62,670 bases of DNA from OM182 bacterium (GTDB taxonomy: Bacteria > Pseudomonadota > Gammaproteobacteria > Pseudomonadales > Azotimanducaceae), in assembly GCA_004213835.1 (NCBI GenBank), contig SHAE01000002.1, positions 1 to 62,670 of the forward strand, read 5' to 3'. Position numbers and translations under genes: made by a program. This document shows positions 28,421 to 37,180 of this stretch, one piece after another (the stretch's first letter is position 1; each line of letters begins with the position of its first letter). The notes below the pieces were generated by a model that made no database searches, was not told the origin of the DNA, and worked only from the letters and a program-made list of their open reading frames with translations.

Positions 28421-29793
28421 GCCACAACCTCTTTGAGGCCTTGCGCGCTTTGCCCCACAGACCCCTTGGTCGCCATCCACCGTTCGATCTCGTCTGGATC
28501 CTTGAGCAGATCCTCGGTCAGCACTTGGCAGCCCTGAGGTGTAATCAATACGCTGTCTTCCACACGAATACCGATGCCGCGAAAGGCTTCGGGAACATCC
28601 GCTGTGGTCGAATCACGCGGTATGTAAATGCCCGGCTCGACGGTCAGCACCATGCCAGGCATCAGATCGCGCCACTGCTCGCCAAGCCGGTAGTCGCCCA
28701 CATCGTGTACGTCTAGGCCCAGCCAATGGGAGGTTTTATGCGGGCAAAATTTCTCATGGGCGCAGCTTGCGATCAGTGCTTGAGCAGCGCCGCGCAGCAG
28801 GCCCAGAGCGATCAGCCCATCTACCAGTATCTGGGTGGCGACGTCATGGGGTTGGTTGAAGGCAACGCCAGGACGGCAGGCGGCTATGGCACCGCGGTTG
28901 GCTTTGAGCACGAGATCGTATAGCGCGCGCTGGGCTTGGCTATACCTGCCGCTGGCCGGATAGGTGCGAGTGACGTCAGCAGCGTAGTATGCAAATTCGC
29001 AGCCCGCGTCGATGAGCACCAGATCCCCCGCGGCAATGAGGCTTTCATTGCGGGTGTAATGCAGCACGCAGGCGTTGTCGCCTGCAGCGACGATGCTGGG
29101 GTACGCCTCAAAGCGAGCGCCCTGCTTGCGAAAGCTGTACAGCAGCTCTGCCTCGAGGTCAGCCTCGCTGACGTCAGGCCGAAGCTGCGCCAGCGCCGCA
29201 TATTGTGCTGCAACGCTGATCTGGGCCGCCCTCGCCATGAGCACTTGTTCCTTGCGCTCCTTGATCAAGCGCTGCTCGTGCAGCAGATGACCCAGTGCTG
29301 TGACCTGCTGCACTGTGGCAACCACTGCCGGCCGCCGACTGACGAGTTCATCCAACCACGCCAGCACCCGCTCGTCCCAAACCGCATGTTCGCCAAGATT
29401 CATGTAGATCTGGCTGCGGGCCTCCAACAGTCCAGGCAGAATCTCATCCACGTCGCTGATCGGGAAGGCGTCGTCCACACCGAGCACGCTTTGACACTGA
29501 TCCGGACCCAAAATCGCACCGTCGCGGCGCTCCAAGTGCGGATCGCGTTCGCGACAAAACAAAATGGACTCACCCTGTGTTCGTCCGGGAATCAGTATTA
29601 AGAGTGCGTCCGGCTCGGCAAAGCCGGTCAGATAGTAAAAGTCACTGTCTTGGCGAAAGGGGAAACAGATGTCGTTGCTGCGACGCTGTTGCGCGGCTCC
29701 GGGAATGACCGCAATCGACCCGGGATGCATATGATTGAGCAAAAGCCGGCGGCGGCGGGCAAAGTCTTCGTGCCCGAGGGCAGCCCTAGTCAA
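28417..29793 (-). CDS. pepP: Xaa-Pro aminopeptidase (aminopeptidase P)
   Basis: Dinuclear-metal pita-bread peptidase that removes an N-terminal residue preceding proline. 458 residues. The N-terminal domain matches PepP (FARRRRLLLNHMHPGS, then FPFRQDSDFYYLTGF). C-terminal metal ligands are in LIDAGCEFAYYAADVTR, HWLGLDVHD, VEPGIYIP and GIRVEDSVL. The start is TTG 29793, inside the end of ygfB (8-base overlap). GGAG lies 7 bases upstream, and homology begins right after it. Part of the ygfB-pepP-ubi-gcv run. Confidence 0.95.
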   Translation of the reverse strand: MTRAALGHEDFARRRRLLLNHMHPGSIAVIPGAAQQRRSNDICFPFRQDSDFYYLTGFAEPDALLILIPGRTQGESILFCRERDPHLERRDGAILGPDQCQSVLGVDDAFPISDVDEILPGLLEARSQIYMNLGEHAVWDERVLAWLDELVSRRPAVVATVQQVTALGHLLHEQRLIKERKEQVLMARAAQISVAAQYAALAQLRPDVSEADLEAELLYSFRKQGARFEAYPSIVAAGDNACVLHYTRNESLIAAGDLVLIDAGCEFAYYAADVTRTYPASGRYSQAQRALYDLVLKANRGAIAACRPGVAFNQPHDVATQILVDGLIALGLLRGAAQALIASCAHEKFCPHKTSHWLGLDVHDVGDYRLGEQWRDLMPGMVLTVEPGIYIPRDSTTADVPEAFRGIGIRVEDSVLITPQGCQVLTEDLLKDPDEIERWMATKGSVGQSAQGLKEVVA

Positions 29794-30331
29794 TGGCAGA
29801 CTCCACTGCGACGTGTTCGTCCATGAGCGCCAATATCAACATGGTGCTTACGCGCACGTACTCGTGAACCTCGGCTAGGGACGCCTCATGTTCTTCCATC
29901 TCGCCCGGCTCAAACTCCGCTTCGCGATAGTCGTCAGGGTCCAGCGACGAGAGCGCCACCAAGTCTTTGATGATTTCCTGCACATCGACCGGCAGATCGG
30001 CATGCTCGCCATCAAGGCCAGCAGCAAAGCCCGCAAGAAAGCCCCCGGCCCAATTAGCGATGGTTTCCACGCGCTTGGTAATCGGGTCTTCGTCATCTGC
30101 GACCAATGGCTGAAAGATCATATTTTGATCGTGCAGTTCATCTAGGGCCGCGTTGACAAAGGTGCCGAGGGATTCTTGATCCGATAGCGCGTCAATACCG
30201 ACGAAGTCGATAAAATCGCTGAGTACAAACTCATGGTTACCATTTACTGCCATGCCGCAGACCATGCCATGCAGTTCTTCAGGCTCAATAGAATAGGCGG
30301 CCATTTCAGCGTGAATACGCAGTTCAGACAT
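29786..30331 (-). CDS. ygfB: UPF0149/YgfB-family protein
   Basis: 181 residues from ATG 30331, an acidic helical protein with EELHGMVCGM near the N-terminus, GFLAGFAAGL in the middle and the segment EYVRVSTMLILALM at the C-terminus. All are hallmarks of YgfB. In Pseudomonas aeruginosa YgfB has been tied to control of ampDh3 expression and beta-lactam resistance; whether that holds here is unknown. It is the first gene of the seven-gene minus-strand series and is divergent from the zapB-like gene. Confidence 0.92.
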   Translation of the reverse strand: MSELRIHAEMAAYSIEPEELHGMVCGMAVNGNHEFVLSDFIDFVGIDALSDQESLGTFVNAALDELHDQNMIFQPLVADDEDPITKRVETIANWAGGFLAGFAAGLDGEHADLPVDVQEIIKDLVALSSLDPDDYREAEFEPGEMEEHEASLAEVHEYVRVSTMLILALMDEHVAVESAID

Positions 30332-30496
30332 GGATTCGTCCAATTGGAGAGCAGGAATTGTTGGCAGCAGACTATCGCCCACTGGCCAAACAATTACCAC
30401 CTGCGTGGGCGGCGTTATCGCGTTGAAAGATTGAATTTTGCGCCGCAGCCGCGCAGCATGAGGTGCATTACTACTCTGCGCCGAAGCCTGCCCGTT

Positions 30497-30730
30497 ATGA
30501 GCGACATAAATTCTCAGAAAAATCCTCCGATGGAAGAAATGGATGTTCTGGAACGTCGCGTTAGCGAGCTTATTTCCCTTACCGAACAGCTGTCCCGCGA
30601 GAACAAGGCGCTACGTACGCAGCAGGAAAATTGGTCTGTTGAGCGCGCTAAGTTGATCGAGAAAAATGAGCTGGCGAAGAGCCGAGTGGAATCTATGATC
30701 GGGCGCCTGCGCGCGCTGGAAAACGGTTAA
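30497..30730 (+). CDS. ZapB-like coiled-coil protein (TIGR02449 family)
   Basis: 77 residues from ATG 30497. Nearly the whole length is a predicted coiled coil with heptad leucines (VLERRVSELISLTEQLSRENKALR), ending in IGRLRALENG. Small coiled-coil proteins of this type precede zapA in Pseudomonas-like genomes and are thought to act with ZapA at the division ring. A longer reading frame runs upstream to 30233 but crosses the ygfB start region and looks non-coding. zapA follows 14 bases later. Confidence 0.85.
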   Translation: MSDINSQKNPPMEEMDVLERRVSELISLTEQLSRENKALRTQQENWSVERAKLIEKNELAKSRVESMIGRLRALENG

Positions 30731-30744
30731 CGCGAGTCATCACC

Positions 30745-31050
30745 ATGAGCAAAACCCTCAGCATCTCAATCATGAACAAAGAGTTTCAGGTCGCTTGTCC
30801 TGACGGCGAAGAGCAAGCCCTGCAGCGTGCTGCGCATTATCTGAGCGAGCAGATGGAGGATATCCGCAAGGGTGGCAAAGTTGTCGGTATGGATCGCATC
30901 GCGATCATGGCGGCGCTGAACATGTCCCATGAACTACTCAACGGTCAGTCCAAGGTTCAAACAAGCCAAGACTATGCCAAGCTTCGCATACGCGCCTTAA
31001 ATGATCGGTTAGAACACGCCATAGCCGATGGCAAGCAGCTGAAGATCTAG
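30745..31050 (+). CDS. zapA: Cell division protein ZapA
   Basis: Bundles FtsZ filaments at the division septum. 101 residues. The globular head holds ISIMNKEFQVACPDGEEQALQ and RIAIMAALNMSHELL; a short coiled coil follows. Its place between the zapB-like gene and the 6S RNA gene is the conserved gammaproteobacterial arrangement, which supports both calls. Confidence 0.94.
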   Translation: MSKTLSISIMNKEFQVACPDGEEQALQRAAHYLSEQMEDIRKGGKVVGMDRIAIMAALNMSHELLNGQSKVQTSQDYAKLRIRALNDRLEHAIADGKQLKI

Positions 31051-31165
31051 CTCAACGGCTCACCTGCCATCTCTTGCGGTTGTCGCCGTTTTTGCGGCAT
31101 TCATCATGTCCAGTTTTGGTCTGCGGTTACCACTCAATGCCCCTATTGCCCCGCGCAAAAATCGC

Positions 31166-31171
31166 TATACT
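31166..31171 (+). promoter_or_regulatory. Candidate -10 element of the 6S RNA gene
   Basis: TATACT, about 7 bases before the inferred 6S RNA 5' end. No strong -35 is seen; CTATTG at 31143-31148 has the right 17-base spacing but fits poorly. Confidence 0.5.
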
Positions 31172-31177
31172 GCGGCC

Positions 31178-31354
31178 ATCTCCTGGGATGTTAGCCAGTG
31201 GTCGCGTCCTTGAGCCGTTATAAAAACGTCAGGAAACTTTTCGTTAGCTCTGTGTGCTTACCCAATCTGATGGGCCGCCTTCGAGTTAGCTGAGGTTTCC
31301 GCCTTGAATCTCAACGGTTCAGGGCAAACCAACAGCGGCATTGCCGGGAGTCTT
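31178..31354 (+). ncRNA. ssrS: 6S RNA
   Basis: About 177 bases between zapA and fau, the conserved place of this gene. The 5' segment (CTCCTGGGATGTT, later GTCCTTGAGCCG) and the 3' segment (GCGGCATTGCCGGGAG) can pair to close the molecule, as in 6S RNAs. The 5' part resembles the E. coli CTGAGATGTT...CCCCTGAGCCG sequence. The central part would form the open bubble that mimics a promoter and traps sigma-70 polymerase in stationary phase. TTATTTTT after the 3' stem could end or process the transcript. Ends are approximate. The rest of the 342-base zapA-fau gap holds only the upstream promoter zone. Confidence 0.9.
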
Positions 31355-31392
31355 ATTTTTCCTGCCACGAGCCCATCGTGGGAGCCGAGCAC

Positions 31393-32022
31393 ATGAGTGA
31401 AGAGCCTGACGCTGAACTGTTGATCACGCGCAAAGCGCAACTGCGCAGGGTGTTCAAAGACAGGCGCGGCGGCCTTGATGACCTTCAGCGCCAAACCTGC
31501 CACGAGTCCATCGCCCGCCATCTTGAAGCGCTAATCGCTAAGGCAGACGTTGCCGGCATCGCCGTTTATTTTGCTACTCCCCATGAAGTCGACTTGGCCG
31601 GATGGATGGCGCGTGCCTGGTCCGCTGGCAAACGACTCTATGCGCCAGTGGTAACTGAGGTAGCAGGCGCCATGCACTTTTACGCCATCACGCCGGACAC
31701 GCCGATTCAGCAGGGTCGTTTTAATCTGCGTACACCCGTGCTTGCGGCCAACGCGGATCCCGCGGCGCTGCAGGCGCTGGACGCGGTACTGCTGCCACTG
31801 GTGAGTTTCGATGGCGTTGGTGGCCGTCTCGGGATGGGCGGCGGGTTTTACGATCGCTACTTTGCCGATGCCGGAACCCGACCAAGGATGATCGGTGTAG
31901 CCTACGACGTGCAAGAGTGCCCAGAACCGCTGCCAACCCAGCCCTGGGATATTCCCCTAGACGGGGTGGTCACCGAATCTGGCTATCGGCTCTTTGACCG
32001 AGCACCATCACAACAGCATTGA
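31393..32022 (+). CDS. fau: 5-formyltetrahydrofolate cyclo-ligase
   Basis: ATP-dependent conversion of 5-formyl-THF to methenyl-THF, recovering folate from a dead-end form that arises with glycine cleavage/serine turnover. 209 residues from ATG 31393, with GGAG 8 bases upstream (GTG 31378 is less likely). The C-terminal motif GGRLGMGGGFYDRYF is diagnostic; ITRKAQLRRVFKDRR is the N-terminal nucleotide/folate region. Linkage to 6S RNA (the ssrS-fau dicistron) is conserved with E. coli. Confidence 0.93.
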   Translation: MSEEPDAELLITRKAQLRRVFKDRRGGLDDLQRQTCHESIARHLEALIAKADVAGIAVYFATPHEVDLAGWMARAWSAGKRLYAPVVTEVAGAMHFYAITPDTPIQQGRFNLRTPVLAANADPAALQALDAVLLPLVSFDGVGGRLGMGGGFYDRYFADAGTRPRMIGVAYDVQECPEPLPTQPWDIPLDGVVTESGYRLFDRAPSQQH

Positions 32023-32034
32023 GGAGAGGTCTGC

Positions 32035-32571
32035 GTGAGTATTCATCCGATCGTTAAAATGGGGCATCCAACCCTGCGCAAGGTCGCCTCGCCTGTGACG
32101 CCATCGGATCTCGACCACCCAGAGATGCATACCCTGATCGCCGACATGGTGGAGACCCTGCATGACGCCGGTGGCATAGGGTTAGCGGCGCCGCAGATTG
32201 ATCGACCAATCCAGTTGGCCATTATTGAGGTACCCGGCGGGCCAAGTCGCTACGGCGACATTGAACCCATACCGTTAACGGTTTTCTTCAACCCCGTACT
32301 GACGGTGCTCGATCCGGCAGAAGCGGGCTATTGGGAGGGTTGTTTATCAGTGCCGGGGCTGCGCGGCTTCGTGCACCGTCCGCAGCATGTACTCGTGGAC
32401 TACATGGACATTACAGGTAAACCGGCAGCTCTCGAACTTAAGGGATTTTTGGCTACGGTTGTGCAGCATGAGTTTGATCACCTAGCGGGCAAACTCTACG
32501 TTGATCACATACGCGATATGACCCAGCTGGTGTTTGAGGATGAGTGGCTGGCCCACCAGCCGAAACAGTGA
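32035..32571 (+). CDS. def: Peptide deformylase
   Basis: Metal enzyme that removes the formyl group from nascent proteins. 178 residues with the three hallmark motifs: GIGLAAPQ, EGCLSVPG (metal Cys) and QHEFDHLAG (HEXXH-type). The start is GTG 32035 after GAGGAGAGG. It is a stand-alone second type, not the usual def-fmt pair: no fmt is adjacent. Another def copy elsewhere in the genome is therefore plausible. 12 bases after fau. Confidence 0.94.
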   Translation: MSIHPIVKMGHPTLRKVASPVTPSDLDHPEMHTLIADMVETLHDAGGIGLAAPQIDRPIQLAIIEVPGGPSRYGDIEPIPLTVFFNPVLTVLDPAEAGYWEGCLSVPGLRGFVHRPQHVLVDYMDITGKPAALELKGFLATVVQHEFDHLAGKLYVDHIRDMTQLVFEDEWLAHQPKQ

Positions 32572-32598
32572 CGGGCACCGCCTCAGGCACCCAAACGT

Positions 32599-34113
32599 TT
32601 AACGCAGAAACAAGTCGTAGGCCGGGTTGTCTTGTTCAGACCAAAAACGATAGCCAATACGCTGCAAATAACTTTGCAGCTGCTTGCGCTCAGAGGCATT
32701 CGCGTCAAAGCCTACGAGCACCCGCCCCCAGGCCGATCCGTGATTGCGGTAGTGAAATAGCGAAATGTTCCAGTGGGCACCGAGACCTGACAAAAACTGC
32801 AGCAAGGCGCCGGGGCGCTCAGGAAATTCAAAACGAAACAGCATCTCGGATGCAGGGCGACCGCGATGACCACCTACCATGTGGCGCACATGCACCTTGG
32901 CAGCTTCGTTTTCGGTCATGTCGAAAACCCGATAGCCCTTAGACTCAAGCTGCGCAATCAGTGCCATACGATCTTCTTTCGACTTCACGCCAATACCGAC
33001 GTAAATATGCGCCTGCTCGGAATCTGCACTGCGGTAGTTGAATTCCGTGATGGCGCGTTTGCCGAGAGCCCGACAGAACTTTAAAAAACTGCCCTTGGCT
33101 TCATCGATGGTGACCGCCAGCACCGCTTCTCGCGCTTCACCGACTTCTGCCCGCTCAGAAATGTGACGCAAGCGGTCGAAGTTTACGTTGGCACCGCTGA
33201 CGATGGACACCACATGGGACATGCCGGGGTGCGCATCGACATAGCGCTTCATGCCCGCAATGGCCAGGGCACCGGCAGGCTCGGCCACACAGCGCGTATC
33301 TTCAAAGACGTCCTTAATGGCCGCGCAGATTTCATCCACGTTTACCACCACAACGTCGTCGACATATTTCTTAGCAACCTTGAACGTCTCCTTACCAATT
33401 TGCGCCACGCTGACGCCATCGGCGAACAGATCCAGCTGGTCAATGGGCAGCCGCACCCGTCGCCCGGCCTTCATCGCAACGTCCAGACAATTTGAGCCTT
33501 GGGCTTCCACGCCAATGATTTTGGTATTCGGGCGTAAGTACTTCACGTAAGCGGCAACGCCGGCGACAAGGCCGCCCCCGCCGACGGGCACAAAAATCGC
33601 ATCAAGCGGCTGGCTATGCTGATTGACGATTTCCATGCCAATGGTGCCTTGGCCGGCAATCACATCCACGTCGTCATAGGGGGGGATATAAACCAAGCCC
33701 TGTGCCTGACAAAGCGCCTTGGCGTGCTGGGAGGCCTCATCATAATTATCGCCGTGCAAAACAACCTTGGCGCCACGGTCGCGCACCGCGTTCACTTTGA
33801 TGCTTGGGGTGTTTTGACCCATAACGATCGTGGCGCGAATGCCAAGCTTTTGTGCCGAAATGGCCACACCTTGGGCATGGTTGCCGGCGGATGCAGTGAT
33901 CACGCCGGTGGCTTTTTGCTCGTCGCTCAACTGCGCCATTTTGTTGTAGGCCCCACGCAGCTTAAAGCTGTAGACCGACTGCATGTCTTCGCGTTTTAGG
34001 CTGACGTTAACGCCTAGGCGTCTGCTCAACAGTGGCGCGTCAGACAAGGGGCTCTCAACCGCCAAGTCATAGACCTTGGAGCCTAGAATTTTCTTTACAT
34101 AGCTTTCTAACAT
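32599..34113 (-). CDS. ilvA: Threonine dehydratase, biosynthetic
   Basis: PLP enzyme converting threonine to 2-oxobutanoate, the first isoleucine step. 504 residues. The catalytic domain (about 1-320) has the PLP lysine in [14 protein letters not shown] (K51) and [10 protein letters not shown]. Two ACT-like regulatory domains follow (about 325-504), so it is the feedback-inhibited form. Together with ilvD elsewhere in the window it serves branched-chain synthesis. It faces def with a 27-base gap and is divergent from rpiA. Confidence 0.96.
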   Translation of the reverse strand: MLESYVKKILGSKVYDLAVESPLSDAPLLSRRLGVNVSLKREDMQSVYSFKLRGAYNKMAQLSDEQKATGVITASAGNHAQGVAISAQKLGIRATIVMGQNTPSIKVNAVRDRGAKVVLHGDNYDEASQHAKALCQAQGLVYIPPYDDVDVIAGQGTIGMEIVNQHSQPLDAIFVPVGGGGLVAGVAAYVKYLRPNTKIIGVEAQGSNCLDVAMKAGRRVRLPIDQLDLFADGVSVAQIGKETFKVAKKYVDDVVVVNVDEICAAIKDVFEDTRCVAEPAGALAIAGMKRYVDAHPGMSHVVSIVSGANVNFDRLRHISERAEVGEAREAVLAVTIDEAKGSFLKFCRALGKRAITEFNYRSADSEQAHIYVGIGVKSKEDRMALIAQLESKGYRVFDMTENEAAKVHVRHMVGGHRGRPASEMLFRFEFPERPGALLQFLSGLGAHWNISLFHYRNHGSAWGRVLVGFDANASERKQLQSYLQRIGYRFWSEQDNPAYDLFLR

Positions 34114-34122
34114 GCCAACAAT
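34094..34122 (+). promoter_or_regulatory. Candidate sigma-70 promoter for rpiA
   Basis: TTTACA (34094-34099) and AACAAT (34117-34122) are 17 bases apart and would start transcription near 34129, inside the ilvA 5' end on the other strand. This would leave a leader of about 56 bases before the likely rpiA start. Weak -10 match. Confidence 0.35.
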
Positions 34123-34184
34123 TTCTCGCTCATTTGCCGGACATCGCTGTCCGCCTTTGTACCACTTCGCAAACGAGGCGCTTT

Positions 34185-34871
34185 ATCAGTCATTCTCAAG
34201 ACGAACTCAAGCAAAAAGCCGCAGAAGCGGCCATTTCATACATTGGCCCTAAGTTAGATCGCAAAAGCATCGTCGGGGTTGGCACCGGCTCAACGGCCAA
34301 TTGCTTTATCGATGAACTGGCAAAAATCCAGCACACCTTCGATGCCACCGTCGCGTCCAGCGAGGCGACGCAACAACGGCTCGCCGCACACGGCATCACC
34401 GTACTCGACCTAAACGCAACCCCCCATCTGGATGTCTATGTGGATGGCGCTGACGAAATCGATGGCCTGGGCAACATGATCAAGGGGGGCGGTGCAGCGT
34501 TAACCCGCGAGAAAATCGTTGCCAGCGCCGCCAATGAATTCGTCTGCATTGCCGATGATAGCAAGTTGGTGAAAACCCTTGGCGCCTTTCCGCTACCTGT
34601 CGAGGTTATTCCCATGGCGCGCAGTCTGGTTGCACGAGCCTTGGTGAGTCTAGGCGGGCAGCCCATTTGGCGCGAAGGGGTAACAACCGACAACGGCAAC
34701 ATCATTCTCGATGTATATAACCTTAAAATTGACCGGCCCCTAGACCTTGAGCGACGTATTAACGATGTCCCGGGGGTTGTGTGCAACGGCATCTTCGCCC
34801 AGCAAGCTGCCCATGTCGCTTTCTTAGCCGGCGACAATGGCGTCACCACCTTGGATGCTTCAAACCCTTAG
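34185..34871 (+). CDS. rpiA: Ribose-5-phosphate isomerase A
   Basis: Interconverts ribulose-5-P and ribose-5-P in the pentose phosphate pathway. Motifs: [33 protein letters not shown] and [12 protein letters not shown]. The conserved N-terminus ([13 protein letters not shown]) begins at about 34185, but no ATG, GTG or TTG lies there. A GAGG site (34175-34178) ends 6 bases before an in-frame ATC at 34185, given here as the provisional start (228 residues). The alternative is TTG 34134, which adds 17 residues and has no visible ribosome-binding site. The gene identity is firm; the start is not. Confidence 0.93.
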   Translation: MSHSQDELKQKAAEAAISYIGPKLDRKSIVGVGTGSTANCFIDELAKIQHTFDATVASSEATQQRLAAHGITVLDLNATPHLDVYVDGADEIDGLGNMIKGGGAALTREKIVASAANEFVCIADDSKLVKTLGAFPLPVEVIPMARSLVARALVSLGGQPIWREGVTTDNGNIILDVYNLKIDRPLDLERRINDVPGVVCNGIFAQQAAHVAFLAGDNGVTTLDASNP

Positions 34872-35001
34872 TTACGGCGGTAACGCGCTCTAACTTTGAG
34901 CCACTCGACATATATGCGCAGCGCCGCTCAGGACTGGCCTGCAGGATTCGCATACCATTTGTCCCTCAACGCTAACCGATGGTCTAAGTAGAGGGTGAAT
35001 C

Positions 35002-35796
35002 ATGCGCTGTCACGAAGTTGATTACGAAATTCTTGGGAACTCCATGCAGATTGTCGAGGTGGAGCTAGACCCTGGCGAAACCGTGATCGCCGAAGCAGGC
35101 GCCATGACCTACATGGAAGATGGCATTACCTTTGAAACCAAGATGGGCGACGGCTCTGACGCTGACGAGGGCGTGATGAGTAAGCTCTTTGGTGCGGGCA
35201 AGCGCATGATCATGGGCGAATCCATTTTCACCACGCACTTTTCCAATGCTGGTAGTAGCAAAAGACGGGTGGCTTTCTCCGCCCCTTTCCCAGGCGACAT
35301 CATCGCTGTCGACATGGCAGAAATTGGCGAGCAGATCATTTGTCAAAAAGATGCCTTTTTGTGCGCTGCGCTGGGGACAAAACTCGACATCGCTCTGAAC
35401 CGCAAGCTGGGCGCAGGTTTGTTTGGCGGCGAGGGTTTTATTTTGCAGCGTCTTGAGGGCAACGGGCTCGCCTTCGTGCAGGCTGGCGGCACGATCATCA
35501 AGAAAGAACTGAAGAATGAGACGCTGCGCGTCGATACCGGCTGCCTGGTCGCCTTCACCCCAAGCGTGGACTACGACATAGAACGGGCGGGCGGTCTCAA
35601 ATCCATGGTATTTGGCGGCGAGGGCCTCTTTCTCGCAACCTTGCAAGGCACAGGTACCGTGTGGCTGCAAAGTTTGCCGTTCTCACGCATGGCAGACCGC
35701 ATCATCTCTGCAGCACCTCAATTAGGTGGCGATGATAAGGGCGAAGGTTCAGTGCTGGGCGGTATTGGGCGGTTGCTGGATGGTGACAACCGCTAG
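35002..35796 (+). CDS. TIGR00266/AIM24-family protein
   Basis: 264 residues. Beta-rich protein with the family pattern [24 protein letters not shown] at the start, then [25 protein letters not shown] and a C-terminal [30 protein letters not shown]. This belongs to the AIM24 superfamily (a mitochondrial biogenesis protein in yeast); the bacterial role is unknown. A 130-base gap separates it from rpiA; it has its own AGAGGGTG ribosome-binding site. No membrane segment or signal peptide is visible. Confidence 0.9.
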   Translation: MRCHEVDYEILGNSMQIVEVELDPGETVIAEAGAMTYMEDGITFETKMGDGSDADEGVMSKLFGAGKRMIMGESIFTTHFSNAGSSKRRVAFSAPFPGDIIAVDMAEIGEQIICQKDAFLCAALGTKLDIALNRKLGAGLFGGEGFILQRLEGNGLAFVQAGGTIIKKELKNETLRVDTGCLVAFTPSVDYDIERAGGLKSMVFGGEGLFLATLQGTGTVWLQSLPFSRMADRIISAAPQLGGDDKGEGSVLGGIGRLLDGDNR

Positions 35797-35809
35797 CGGT
35801 GACAAGTGC

Positions 35810-37180
35810 TTAGGCGTCAGCAAGCGGCAGTAGTTTGTCGGGATTGAGAATTTGATCTGGGTCAAACACTTGCTTTAAGCCGCGCATGAGGGCGATCTCT
35901 TCATCGCTGCGGCTATAACCTAGAAAATCGCGTTTCAGCAGGCCCACCCCATGTTCCGCGGATATGCTGCCGCGCCGTGCTTGCACCAGTTCAAAGATCT
36001 TCGGGCTCATGGTGTGGCCGACATGAAAAAACTCATCAACGCTCATCGACTCCGGCCGCAAGATGTTCAAATGCAAATTGCCGTCGCCAATGTGACCGTA
36101 CCAACACACCTCAAAGTCGGGATAGCCCTCTTGAACATAGCGATCGACATCGGCGAGAAAAGCCGGCACTTCGCTGATGCGCACCGACAAATCGTTCTTA
36201 TATGGCGTGTGGGGCGCCAGGCTCTCGGAGATGCCTTCCCGCAGCTGCCACAATGACGCCGCCTGGGCCTGAGATTGGCTGACAACGCCATCGACCAACC
36301 AACCTTGGTCCATGCAGTAAGCAAAAGCCTCCTCGGCCATAGGCAGATCGGACTCATCAAATTCCAACAGGGCATAGTTCTCTACACGGTTTTCCAGCGG
36401 CGCGGGCAATTGTCGGTGCGCCTGCACCTTTTGCAGCGCCAGGTCCGAGAAAAACTCAAACGCAGAAAGCGTCAGGCGGTCATTGAAACCGTTCAATATG
36501 TTGAGCAGGTCGGTGACTTCTGGCACGCCAACAACCATGACAACCTGTGGTTGGGGCTGGGGTGCTAGGTACATGTCTAGCTCGCCGATCAGGCCCAGTG
36601 TCCCCTCGGAACCGATCATCAGGTGGCGGAAATCGTAGCCGGTGGCGTTCTTGATCAGCCCCGCATTGCAGTCAAGGAGTGCACCGCTACCGGTCACCAC
36701 CTTCATCCCCGCTACCCAGTCTCGGGTCAGGCCATAGCGTATGACCTTAATGCCACCCGCATTGGTCGCCACGTTGCCGCCGATTTGCGAGGAACCCGAG
36801 GAGGCAAAGTCCACGGGGTAGAACAAACCCTGCTCTGCTGCAAAAGCCTGCAAATTCGCCGTAATCAGACCAGGCTGGCAGGTCACAATGCGGTCTTTAG
36901 CGGAGAAATCGAGGATCTGGTTCATGCGATCAAACGACACGACAACCTCACCCTGACTTGCCACGGCGCCCCCAGACAGGCCGGTTCGACCACCGGACGG
37001 CACGAGCTTCACGTGATTGCTGCGGGCATGTGCGACCAAGTCCTTTAGCTGCTCAATGCTCTCTGGAAATACGATAGCGCTGGGCGCTACAACAAACCCG
37101 TTAGTCCAATCCTTGCCCCAGATCTGCAAACTCTCGGCGTCTTCCTTGATCTGTTTGGGCGCCAAAACCTCAGACAGCAT
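35810..37180 (-). CDS. FAD-linked 2-hydroxyacid dehydrogenase, GlcD/D-2-hydroxyglutarate dehydrogenase type
   Basis: 456 residues from ATG 37180, which has the strong AAGGAGA site; the longer upstream frame overlaps the previous gene. The FAD-binding PCMH domain shows VPSGGRTGLSGGAV and QIGGNVATNAGGIKVIRYG; the C-terminal domain contains GHIGDGNLHLNI and ISAEHGVGLLK. The family covers D-lactate, glycolate and D-2-hydroxyglutarate dehydrogenases. Pseudomonas carries a D-2-hydroxyglutarate enzyme next to serA in the ilvA/rpiA neighbourhood, so that activity is the best guess, but no serA is here. It overlaps the hydrolase gene by 11 bases. Confidence 0.85.
   Translation of the reverse strand: MLSEVLAPKQIKEDAESLQIWGKDWTNGFVVAPSAIVFPESIEQLKDLVAHARSNHVKLVPSGGRTGLSGGAVASQGEVVVSFDRMNQILDFSAKDRIVTCQPGLITANLQAFAAEQGLFYPVDFASSGSSQIGGNVATNAGGIKVIRYGLTRDWVAGMKVVTGSGALLDCNAGLIKNATGYDFRHLMIGSEGTLGLIGELDMYLAPQPQPQVVMVVGVPEVTDLLNILNGFNDRLTLSAFEFFSDLALQKVQAHRQLPAPLENRVENYALLEFDESDLPMAEEAFAYCMDQGWLVDGVVSQSQAQAASLWQLREGISESLAPHTPYKNDLSVRISEVPAFLADVDRYVQEGYPDFEVCWYGHIGDGNLHLNILRPESMSVDEFFHVGHTMSPKIFELVQARRGSISAEHGVGLLKRDFLGYSRSDEEIALMRGLKQVFDPDQILNPDKLLPLADA

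Noticed and set aside
30233-30496. Long N-terminal extension of the zapB-like frame
   Set aside because: The region lies across the divergent ygfB start and is rich in unlikely residues; the coiled coil begins only at ATG 30497.
34871-34884. GTTAC-GGCG-GTAAC hairpin right after rpiA as terminator
   Set aside because: Only five base pairs and no T tract, so it does not meet the pattern of an intrinsic terminator.
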